Assembly: GCF_033958435.1 (NCBI RefSeq)
Contig: NC_134137.1
Coordinates: 121,618,001-121,682,000, forward strand
Origin: Carettochelys insculpta
Lineage: Eukaryota; Chordata; Testudines; Carettochelyidae
DNA length: 64,000 nucleotides
Direction of reading: 5' to 3'
Shown here: one piece after another, positions 26,001-38,000 of the stretch
Numbering within the stretch: position 1 is the first letter of the stretch
How the letters are laid out: every line of letters starts with the position of its first letter
The notes under the pieces: model-generated
Seen by the model: the letters and a program-made list of their open reading frames with translations, nothing else
The model's database searches: none
Told to the model about the DNA's origin: nothing
Position numbers and translations under genes: made by a program

Positions 26001-29000
26001 CTACTTGTGTGCAAAATAAAATTAGCTTGTATTGGTTCAGCTTGCACTTACTTGTACCAGCACAGGGGTCTGCAACCAAAATAGCAAGAAGAGCCATTTT
26101 TTTTTCAAAGTCGGTAAAAAAAGACCTCATTCAAGAGCTGCAATTCATGTGACTATACAAGATGGTCCGTAATAAATAACATCAAACCTTACTTTTTGTA
26201 ACTCCTATTTCAAGAACAGTGCACACACAATGATATGTAATACGATACATGTTTACTGCAGGACATTCACAAACATTTTACATATGCTATTTCCTCACAG
26301 TGTTTGTACCACTATATTCCCAACTCTCACTCCTGAACCTATTTTAATTATGCCAGGTTTTCCTCACATTTAATTTCAGTTTTGCTTTCTTGAAATGTGT
26401 GTGGCCCTTCACACCAGGAATACTGCAAGCTTCCTTTTCCTTTTCAAAGGAAACACAGATACAGTATTATATCCCACAATGAACTGCCCATCTTAAAGGA
26501 GGAGTTATCCAATGTTTCAAGATTGCATATAGTTTATTTAGATATGAGTTGTGCATTGTTGGGCTTTTAATCATTCACTGATTATCAGATAATCAGGTTT
26601 TGTTTTTTTTTTGCTTTGCAATTATGGCACTGGGAGCCACAAGGAAGTCCTTAAAGAGCTGCAGGTTGCAGACCCCTGTACCAGCACAAGGATACATCTC
26701 CAAACTTTTTTTTTTTTTTTTACAACGTAACAGTACCAAAATAGTTTAGTCAATTCCAATTAGATTAATTTTGATAGACAACCTGATATAAACCAAAAAT
26801 AGATGGTATGTGTATGGATGCTAGGGATTTTTTGTTGGAGAAAAAAACAGTTATACTGCTATGACTTCATAATAGAGATAAGACCTAAATTTGCCAACAC
26901 CATTCAAATGATAAAGCTGGATTTAAATAGAAAATTTGTATATGGAGTTGCTGTGGTTTAACTAAATCAGTATAAAATTAACAGTTTTGGCTGAACTGTT
27001 ATGACTTCATGTCGACTAGGGCTTACATTTAGGTGTGTGCTGCAGGACTGGGGCCTGTGTTGTGAGGTTTAATTTTTGGGGGTGGGGAATTATAAACAGG
27101 CAAGTGTTTAAAATATATAATCAAAAATAATTATGATATGAAAAGAAAAATTGAAATACCAAGTAAAGGTTTACATTAACTACTCTCATAAAGATAAAAC
27201 AAAAACCTGTATCTAAATGAGCTCTTACAGATTTTCTGCTTTTAAGGAAAGGATTTTGGCAGCTTAGATACTGGCTTTTATGTGGGAAGTAAATTGACTT
27301 ATTATTTCAGAACAGATGCATTTAGACCGTGGAAGAAAAGGGATGAAGCCAAATGGGATGTTTCGTATTTGCAATCTTGCTGTCAAGGTCTAGTTTTACT
27401 GAGTGTCATTTCTGCACTGCTTAGTGATGGACCCAGTTGTGCTAATAAATAGCATGTGGTTAAATTTGAAAATGCATAGCTGATTGTTGAATTTGTAAGG
27501 TAAAGATAACATTTTTGTGTTTGCCACATGTCCAAATAAATGTTACCACTGCAGTCTTTAAGGCTACTTAACCAGGCTGGGAACTTGATGAATGCAGGAA
27601 AGATAATTAAACTGGGGAAGAAGATTTGCTTGAATAAGTATATGGTTTCATTGTCCAACATATTTGTTTGTTTTTCCCAAAAAATTATAAGTAGTTAACA
27701 GTTTAATGTAAAGGGAATTTTAAGTGCCTGTTTCTGAATTTTCATTCATGCCTTTACTTCCTTTTTCATTCATATGCTTATTTTTCTGTAGTACATATTG
27801 AACCTCTCTCATTAGACACCCTTGGGACCTGAAAGGTGTCTAAAGAGAGAATTTGCCAGACCACTGGAGGTCAGTATTGTCTAGCAGCATTACTAGCGCT
27901 TCCACTGTTCACTGTTCTCCTAAGACATTTAGAGGTAAATTGCAGCTAAATAACAGCAGAGAACACTGAGAGCCAAGACTGGTGGCTTTAAACAAACTTT
28001 ATGGGATCACGGGAAACCCGACAACACCCATGGTAAGTGTTCATCCACCTAACAAAGGATGCTAGATCATGGATGTAGAGAGCACTGGACTAGAGAAGTT
28101 CAACCTATAATTGAACACACACAGTTTAGTTAAGAGATGAGGTTGATATAATTGTTTGCATTATTCTGCAGGTCACAGTTGACAAATGGGAACCTTTATT
28201 GAACAACTTGGGGCATGTGTGCAGAAAGCTCAAGTAAGTGGAGAATGTGAAGTGTTTTAAGTGGGAGCAGCCTTCTGAGGTTCTGGGGCAGGTTAGATTA
28301 AAAAAAACTGTCGGGGTGGTGATAGGTCCTGCTGGGAGTGCAGGGGGCTGGACTTGGTGACCTCTTGAGGTCCCTTCCAGTTCAACGAGATATATATACA
28401 GTTCGAGTTGCACGTATCCTGACAGAAGCGGTTTGCCAGTCTGCAGGAACCAGGCGGCAGTCTGGCTTCCGGTTCCCCTCTGCCAGCTTCAGCCAGCAGA
28501 GGGAAGCTGGGAGCCAGGCTGTTGCCTCACAGTGGGAGCCAGGAAAGTGACCAGTGCTTGTGCTGGTCAGTTTCCTGTCTCCTGTGAGCAGTGGGGAGCT
28601 GGACCCTGTCTCTCAGCTCCCTGCTGCTCAAGGGAGATGGGAAATTGACCAACGCTGCTGTGCTGATCAGTTTCTTGTCTCCCCAAGTTACCTGAATATA
28701 CAACTTTATCGGAGTTGCCAAGAACGTAACCTCTGCATAAGTCGGGGATCTACTGTATCTCCAGGTTGTAGAGGGAGGGATTACTCAGTGGTTAGCGCAT
28801 TAGCCTTGTAAACCCAGGGTTGTGAGTTCAATCCTTGAGTGGGGCTTTCAAGTTTCTGGGTGAGGTTATATTTAAAAAAGCAAATTGTGAGGGGTGGTGA
28901 TAGTGAGTGCAGGAGACTGGAGTTTGAAGACCTCTCAAGGTCCCTTCCAGCTCTATGAGATATGTATATAGATAGGTATATCTCCATGTACAGTAAGGTC

Positions 29001-32000
29001 TCAGAGTACACAAGGGTTCCGTTCTGTGTGCCCTCGCGTAAACTCAGATTTCGCATAAGTGGGGGTCTGGCTTTTTCCCTGGCAGAACACATGTTCTGCA
29101 GCGGGGGAAGCAGCAGAAAGGTGAGTCCTGGGGTGGGGGCAGTTGGGGAGGGTGAAGCTTAATGGTGGGTTGGGGCTGTGGGAGGTGGGCAGGGGGGTGG
29201 TTAAACCAGAGGTGGGTTAGGACTGCAGGGGGGTGAGGTGTGGAATTGAGCCGGATCTGTGTGTTGGGGTGGTGAGCTGGAGCCCTGCTTGGGTGGTGAG
29301 CCGGGCTGCGGGGGATGGGGTTTGAGCCGGAACCAGAGCCAGGCGTGGTTGGTGAGCCGGCAGTGGGAGTGAACCGGGGATGGTGTGTTGACCTGGAGCT
29401 GTGTGGGGCGGGAGGCTGGGGGGTGGAAAGAGGCAGCTTGAATCAGAGCTGCATACGGGTGGTTTAAACTAGGGGCGGGGGTGAGCTGGAGCTATGTGCA
29501 GGTGATGAGCTGGCAGGGGTTTTGAACTAGGGTCAGGGAGGTTGAGCCAGAGTTGCCCCTGGGGGGTGGTGAGCTGGAGCCAGAGGTGGGGATGGGGATG
29601 AGCAGGAGCTATGCATGGGTGGTGAGCGGAGCTGGGGCTGTGTGGAGCTGAGGGGGGTTGAGCCAGGGTGGGGGGGAGCGAGCTAAGCACAACTGGAAAT
29701 TGCGGCACAGGGTTTACTATAGGAATCGGGGTCAGCTGCGTAAGAGTGGGGTCACGTACTGAGTTTGTGTACTCTGAGACTTTACTGTACATTTACCTGG
29801 TATGTTATAGAAAACTTGTTCTTCTTGGACTTGCTGCTTGTTTAGACTAAGACTTCATGTGAGTGGTGGACATCTAAGAATGGTGTGTGGGCCACGTGAG
29901 TGGCCCTCCATCTCAGTGGGGTCCCGCAGCATTTGACACACTGGGGTTCCACCTGTGGCTACGCCCCTCAGCACCTCTCACATACTGGGGCATCAGAAAC
30001 CTGCACTTTCTGCTTCCTGCCCCTCCCTCTCAGGGCTTTTGGAGTCCCAAGAATCACCTGATATGTGCTCTGTCCCCACTCCTCTTCCTTCCTCCCTCCC
30101 AGAGCTTGAACAGCTGGTTCACAGTGCCTCAACTCTGGGAGGGAGGGGGAAAAGCAGGGACAGAACAAGAACCAGGTGATTTATGATGCTCCAGAGGTGC
30201 TGGGAAGGAGGTGGAAGCACACAGGAAGTGTTGGGCTCTGGTGCCCTGGTATAGAAGAGGTGCCTGAGGGGATGGGATGAGCAGTTTAAAAGGGCCTTCT
30301 TCTGGGAGCACCCCACTGACTGTACCATGTCAACAAGTTGCTCAACTACTCTTCCCCCTGTGAAAATACACCCCGCTGACTATATCATGTACCCATGATG
30401 CCCAAGTGGAAAACAGGCTCCATGCAATTAGGGAAAGACTTTGTATTGTTCTTAAGGAAAGGAGGAAAAGTAGGGAATTCCAGGGGCAAGAAAACCAAAC
30501 AGTTGGTAGGCTCCAGAAGCTGAAGCACCCTTACCAAATGAGCTTTGGGAGCACACAGCTGATTGTGCCATGTCAACAGGTTGCTCAGCTACTTCGACCC
30601 CAGTGAAAATGCATCCAACAGGTCACTGCTGGGACTGTGGCTCCCCCAGGCCACGTGCTTTGTGAAGGGAGACAACTGACGCTTGTTGCCTCTGAGGGGC
30701 CAGCCCCCAAGAATATCATTTGCCAGGGGCCAGCTCCTCCAGCACATGTAGCCTCTGAGGGGCCAGCCCCTGAAAAACTCAGCTGGCAGGGGCTTCCAGA
30801 GCTGCCACAGCAGCTTGGGGCTGCCACCTGGGCCAGTTGAGCAGCTTAGGGCCATTGCTGAGGCTGCAGTTGGAGCTGCTGGAGCTGGGGCTGCCGCTGG
30901 GGCCAACAGAGTGGTTGGGGCTGCTGCTGGAGCTGGGGCCGCTAACAGGGCTGGCAAAATGGCTTAGGTCTGCTAGACTCTCTCAATGTGCTTCTCCCAT
31001 CAGGGATGGGGCATGTGCACAAGCAGGAAGCACTTGCGTGCAGCTCTAGGAGGAGCTGCATGCAGCTGCAGAGCCAGTTGCCACACTGCATTGTCCCGTT
31101 CGCCACGTGGGACAAATGGTGACCATGTTGGACACTGCACTCTAGAAGCTTAGGGCAGATTCACTGTGAACCAAAATAAGAATGTTTTTCTGACTGCATT
31201 ACAGAATAATGTGCAAAACAGACATAAACCCAAGGACAGTTTAAAGAAAAAAAGCATATTTTTCTCAACTATACATCAGCAACAGACCATCTTTAAAAGA
31301 TATTTAATTTTTATAACGTGTTTTTGATGGTAAATTTAGTCCATATTTTCTTCAGATTATGACCATGACAGAATAATCAGCGTAATACTTTAATAAACAA
31401 TGCATGTAATAAAAATGTTTGCAGTCCTGAAATGTATTCAAATCTGGTTTTAATAGTTAAATGTAATTTTGTTCTGTTACTTATGAACTGTGCTAAAATT
31501 CCTTATTTGGCCATGTGGTTTATAGTTTTTGTGTTTAAGTATCACTAATTTGAAAGCAGCTTAAAGTAGAGCGACATTCTGACCCAGTTCTGCTGCTTTT
31601 GGTTTTAGTGGTAATTACACCTTTTACAAGAGCTGCCAGTTAATATTTATTTTCTTTAGGAAGTTATAATTTCTGTGTAATACCTGTCTGCTTTGCCAAA
31701 AGAAAAAGTCAAACTGATAAAAAAAAAAAAAAAAAAAAAAAAACCTATTCATTAGTATAATTATAGGGTTTTTTTTCCAAAATCCTTGTTTCACTGAACA
31801 TTTTTGTTACATTTCCTGCAATAAAAGAGAGGAAAATATTTACATCATATTTAGAGTTGCCAGTACTGTATCTTTGTTCAAATGTGCATGTATTTGTTCA
31901 AATGTGCATGTATTTAAGACATTTTTCTAAACAATGTGACACATTTTAATGGAAAAAAGAATTCAGTTTAAAATTAAGTTGACACGTTACAGTGAAATGC

Positions 32001-35000
32001 TATGTGCTAGAGTAGCTATGAGTATTGTATAGCGTGGCAGGCTCGGTTTCATAACAAACAAATTTTACACGTACGTTTCAGAATTCATTATCCAGCATCC
32101 CTGGGGAATGGTGGTCGCTGGATAATGAAATATGCCGGCTGTTGGAGCTGGAGCTGCTGGCTCTGCTCCACCAGACCTGCTCTGGCTGATCCCAGCTGGG
32201 CAGCTGATGGCCAGCCCTGGCTTGGCAGCTGGTGGCTGTCCCTGCTCCACTGGTCCCAGCTAGATGTGCCTGTTAATGGGCTGGGTAACGCTGCTTTTAC
32301 TGTAATTGTTAATTCTCTAGCATTTGACAACTTTACATTTTTCTATTTTGATGATGTAGTTTTATGTAATTGAAACTAGAATTAGCCATGAAAACAGATA
32401 CAAGATTTTTCTGAATAGATGAGTTTTAATTATTGTAACTTGCGATTATTGTAGTAATGACATCAGGTGATGAATGCATGCCAGCTGTAAGCATGTGTGC
32501 TTTTGTATGTTTCTTGGGTTCTAAATGAATGATTGCAATACAGTAAACTCTTTCATATCCAGCATTCTGTCATCCAGAACTCTGAAATAACCATAAGCAG
32601 CATTTAAACCAGAAGTAAATTGTAGTTACATTTTCCATGAGTACAGTATGGTGAAAGTAAATACAAATAAATACAGCAGATATAGTATAAATTTACAGTG
32701 TACAATACTACTGTTGGTAAATAAAGTACTTTGCATACAATTTTGTTTGTTTCTTAATACCTATACTATTATCCAGAGTATTTGAATATCCAGCAACCTC
32801 CTGGTCCCAGGACTGCCGGTTATAAGAGTATGCTGTCCATAATTTGATTCTCGATTAATTTTAGTTTCCAGAAATGATGTCTGGTATTGAACTGAATTAT
32901 GGGATGTACAGTAAAACCCCTGTTTACATGATTTTGACTTGAGCGTTGGATTCATGCAAGTCAAAAGTGTGAGTGGCGGGGAGCCAGGAACAAGGCGGCT
33001 ACTGGCTCCCCTCCACTTGCGAGAGCTAGGAAACACCATCGCTGCTGTGCTGATTGGTTTCCTGACTCCCAGGTGCGGGGGCTGGGAGCCAGGGCTGCCA
33101 TGTGGTTCATGGCTCTCAGCATTCACAGGAGCCAGGAAACTGACCAGGCTCCCCTGACTTGTGCAAAATTCGACTTACACATGGTTGCCCGGGAACGTAA
33201 CCTACATGTAAGTCAGGGCATTTACTGTGCCTAAAGTGTTCAGAAGCAAAGTAAGTAATAGCTTATGCTTTTTCATATTTCATTTAAAATATCCTGAAAA
33301 TCCTCATATGGCTCATAATAGAAAAGTATTTAAGTTGATTAATGCTCTGTTCAAGTGCATGCTTGTATCTATTTCAATTAGGGTGTGTGTATGCTGCATG
33401 TATGGCTGTCACAAAGTTTTATCCTGGTGACTACACATTGGTTTGGCTGTGGAACCTCCTAGAGTGGCATCAGTGCAGTGCATTGCAGGGGACTGGACTC
33501 AGGGGCCTCTTGAGATCCCTTCCAGTTCTAATAATTTTTGATTTTATATGACTCTGCTGATCTGATCCTTGTGATGGTACCAGTGAGAACTGTTGCAACT
33601 GTGGCTCTCTTGCATTACAAGTGCCACATCTACCTATTGTTTCTAGTTTGTGAATAGTTATAGTTAGCAGTTAGTGTTCTCATAAGGCAGGAGGTGAATG
33701 GGATATCTCTTCCTGCCTGGGTCCGCCTTGGAGTCTGGAGTCTGGATATGAAAGAGTATTGCAGGTCTTGCTTAAAATCTATGCCTACAAGCCACCCTCC
33801 ACAACTTGTGCCTCTAGTGCCTGGGGGAAGCTCATCAGGCAGACAGGTTCAAAATCTGCAATACCTTTAAAACACGCACCAGAAAGGAGCAGGACTTTTG
33901 CCTGAAGCAAGTCCTCATGCAATCTGCTGTTCAGCTTCAGAGACAGGATTTAGCACCAGCTGCTTCAGAGCATAGTGCACCACCTTCGATCCCAGGCAGC
34001 GTTCCCTCTAATTTTTTCCATGAATGGGGGAATACATTTTGTTATGTGCATCACCAATAGAAATACATTACTGGCGGCTCTGAGCACTCTGCTGATCAGC
34101 TGGGTGGCACCTGAATCTATCCTGGGTGTCCACCCAAGCGCTCAGCTTACGGGGAACACTGGTCCTAGGGTTGGAGCCAAAGAGTCATCCTGGCACCAGT
34201 GCTCCCTGAAGTCTCCAATATCCCGGCACCTCCCACTTCAATGGCCAAGGACCGTCATTAGCACTTCCCATTTCAACCATGCTGACAGAGTCAGAGGGCC
34301 CTAACAAGCTTCAGCATGGAGGTGCCGCACTCGTCTTGGGTTCCAAGACCTATCTTCCTGGATTCAGTGAGGACAGAAGTGGTAATAGTTGGCCCATCTT
34401 CCATGCCAGACTTGCATTGGCATATGAAACAAATCATAAAGTACCCTTTTCATGATGATATTTTATGCACTTCAAATGTTTTTTGATCTTAAATGTGAAG
34501 GGTATGGTATTGAAGGGAAAATTTGGCTTCTGAGATTCACAAAGGTTTAGTCCTTCTGTAATCTAGCAAGTTTGAAGCAATAATTTATTATTTAATGTTT
34601 TTTATTGCAGAGCCACCTGAAGACCTTAGCTAGACATGGGTCTCATTTGCTAGTCACAATACACACATAATACAATGACAGCACTTGCACCAGAGAACTT
34701 ACTAATATGTATTCTATATTTAAACTTAACAGGAAATATGAAGAAGCATTAGAATACCATCGCCAAGCTCTAGTATTGATTCCTCAAAATGCTTCTACAT
34801 ACTCTGCCATTGGATACATACATAGTCTAATGGGCAATTTTGAAAGTGCAATTGACTATTTTCATACGGTATGTATACAGGAGTGGCTTACAGTTTATTT
34901 GTGTACCTAAAACAAATTAATTGTCTTATGTGTGAGAAGTGCACTGTATATATCCCAAACTTAGAGCATTTATTCTTTGAATAAATTTTTTGAGCACTTG

Positions 35001-38000
35001 CATGTAAAACACTTGAATTACATTAAAATAATTTTAGAAGGATCCCTTAAGAAATGTAGCATGCCTCAGTCCTTTGTGTCTCAGATTATCCTAATAAGTG
35101 AATAACATAGATTCTTCAAATACACCAGGGCTGCGTCTACACGTGCACGCTACTTCGAAGTAGCGGCAGTAACTTCGAAATAGCGCCCGTCACGTCTACA
35201 CGTGTTGGGCGCTATTTCGAAGTTGAAATCGACGTTAGGCGGCGAGACGTCGAAGTCGCTAACCCCATGAGGGGATGGGAATAGCGCCCTACTTCGATGT
35301 TCAACATCGAAGTAGGGACGTGTAGACGATCCGCGTCCCGCAACATCGAAATAGCGGGGTCCTCCATGGCGGCCATCAGCTGGGGGGTTGAGAGATACTC
35401 TCTCTCCAGCCCTTGCGGGGCTCTGTGGTCACCGTGGGCAGCAGCCCTTAGCCCAGGGCTTCTGGCTGCTGCTGCTGCAGCTGGGGGTCCGTGCTGCATA
35501 TACAGGGTCTGCAACTAGTTGTTGGCTCTGTGTATCTTGCACTGTTTAATGAAAGTGTGTCTGGGAGGGGCCCTTTAAGGGAGCGACTTGCTGTTGAGTC
35601 CGCCCCATGACCCTGTCTGCAGCTGTGCCTGGCTCCCTTATTTCGATGTGTGCTACTTTGGCGTGTAGACGTTCCCTCGCTGTGCCTATTTCGATGTTGG
35701 GCTGAGCAACGTCGAAGTTGAACATCGACGTTGCCAGCCCTGGAGGACGTGTAGACGTTATTCATCGAAATAGCCTATTTCGATGTCGCAACATCGAAAT
35801 AAGCTATTTCGAAGTTGGGTGCACGTGTAGACGTAGCCCAGATGGTTAGAAATCACTGGGATATGGTATAATTTACCTTTCAAGAAATTAGGTTCTAAAC
35901 AAGCTACCTCCTTCATTCTTGTAGTGACACGGAGAAGAAAAAAAATTGAAAGACCTGTGGATTTAAAAATCAGTCTAATCTAGTCTGTGACCACAAATAC
36001 TACTGCAGTGTAAAGTAACTACAGTATCACTGCAGGGTAGAGTGAAAATTGTTTAAGTATAAGGATTCCAACACCTTAACATGTTTGGATTTCTTCTAAG
36101 TATAATTTTAAAACTGATTTTCCAGAGTTTTTTTTTAAATGCTTGGTTTGGGAATAACATCCATACAGTGCTTTTGACCCCAGTGTTAGCGATACATATG
36201 CTCAGCTTCAGCTTATCTAAATATAAATTTTAGTTTGAATCTGTATTTTCCAACTAGCTATAGAAACATGAACAAATCTGCTAAAAGATTCTTACTGTGG
36301 AAGCTGTAATTATTATATTTTATTAATCCATCTTCCTTCATGGTATATGAAAGGTTGTGCTGTTCCTTGGTGTGCAAATGTTAGTGCTAGACTGAAGGTG
36401 AGTATAGGGTAACTAATTTTGGTTTCTGTTAATCATTTTGTCAGTTAAAGGAACAGCAGGTTTTCTTCTTCCTTTGTTGGAAGGGGAGCCTCATTTTATA
36501 GTGAAGACTGTTCTTCTGTAATAGCAATCTGCAGTAATAACTAAAATACAGGGGAAAAAAACTGAATGAAGTTGTTGTGATATGTTGTTCCTATTGAATA
36601 TTTCGTATGCTGTTTTTTTCCTTTTCTCTTTTTAACAGGCCCTTGGTCTTAGGAGGGATGACACATTTTCAGTCACCATGCTTGGGCATTGCATAGAAAT
36701 GTATATTGGTGATTCTGAAGCTTACATTGGTAAGTATGTCCCTATATGTAGTAAAATTATGAATAGTAAAAAAAAATTGTTTATCACATAAAAGATCCTC
36801 TAATGTTACATGTAGAATAGAAACCCATAAAAATTTATATCTAGGTACTCACTTGAGAGATTTCATTTAAATTCAGTGGGAAGAATCTTATGTTAGAATC
36901 AAAAAGGAAAATAAATCTGGGACAAGATTTTTTTCACATGGAAGACATTAAAGACTTCACTATTCCATTTTGGAAGACATGTTTACTCCAATATTAACTG
37001 GTTGAATCTTGGCAGTATCTGGAGAAACTAGTCATTGATACCATGATACCATTGATACCATAAATAATGGCTTCTAGGGCAGTTTATTTTAGCATCTACT
37101 TTTAAAAATCATACATAGCACCCCCAATATACATGCCATTATACAAAATAATTGACAACAAAGACAGGACTCAAGATACTTTAAACTTCAGAGATCTTTG
37201 AGATTGGAAATACAGGGAGGGGTAAGAAGAGAAGACTGGAATATGTGTTCAGACTGCTTGCTGTCTGACTGAGAATGGACCATCTCTAAAGGATGAACAC
37301 ACAGTTCAGCTACTCTGTTCATTTAGTCTTTGAACACTCCAGTCTTTCATTATGAGTGTCACTAATAATGGGGTGGGGAGGGTTTAATATGGACACCTGT
37401 CCGCTAAGAAAAGGATTGGGGCTACCAACTCGGATCACCAACCAGCTTTTGGGTGGTAATTTTTTTCCCTCATTACTGACCTGGAACCTATTTGAACTGA
37501 TGGTCACAGGACACCAGGTTCTTCTTTGAAGGTCCCTGTGGGTGCTCCACCTTAGGAGTGTCAGCACCACTGTGCCAACAGGCCGAAGATTTTCATAGCA
37601 GTGCCCCTCATCTGACTGCCTACGCATGCAGAGCACAGGCTTGAGACGCCTGTGACAGCTACTGTGCATGTGCAGACAGCACATGGGCAGTCCCTCACCT
37701 CAGTTCTTCTCCCACGGGAATTTCCCTCTTGCTCCATGAGCCCTGAACAGACAGACAGACAAACAATCAATTGAGATAAGTAGAAGAGTCTTTGAACAGA
37801 CTCTGTAAACTTCAAACAGACTTTGAAAGCTTTGGGGAAAAAAAAGGAAAGAAACTGACAACAGGAGAAGCTGCTGACAAGGCTTCTCCTTAAGCAGCCC
37901 TGGCGGTTTGCTGGCTCCACTGGTAAGCGCAGCCAGCTGCTCACTCATGCCCGGTTTCTTCATGTGGCATCTCAGTCCCTCTGTCAGAAGGCCACTCATA

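Noticed and set aside
28771..28843. A tRNA gene
   Set aside because: tRNA-like boxes are present but the sequence continues into a CR1 tail, and the cloverleaf is not preserved; it is a SINE head.
29469..29792. Proline-rich antisense frame
   Set aside because: Arises from G-rich interior repeats of a TA-flanked Tigger-like element.
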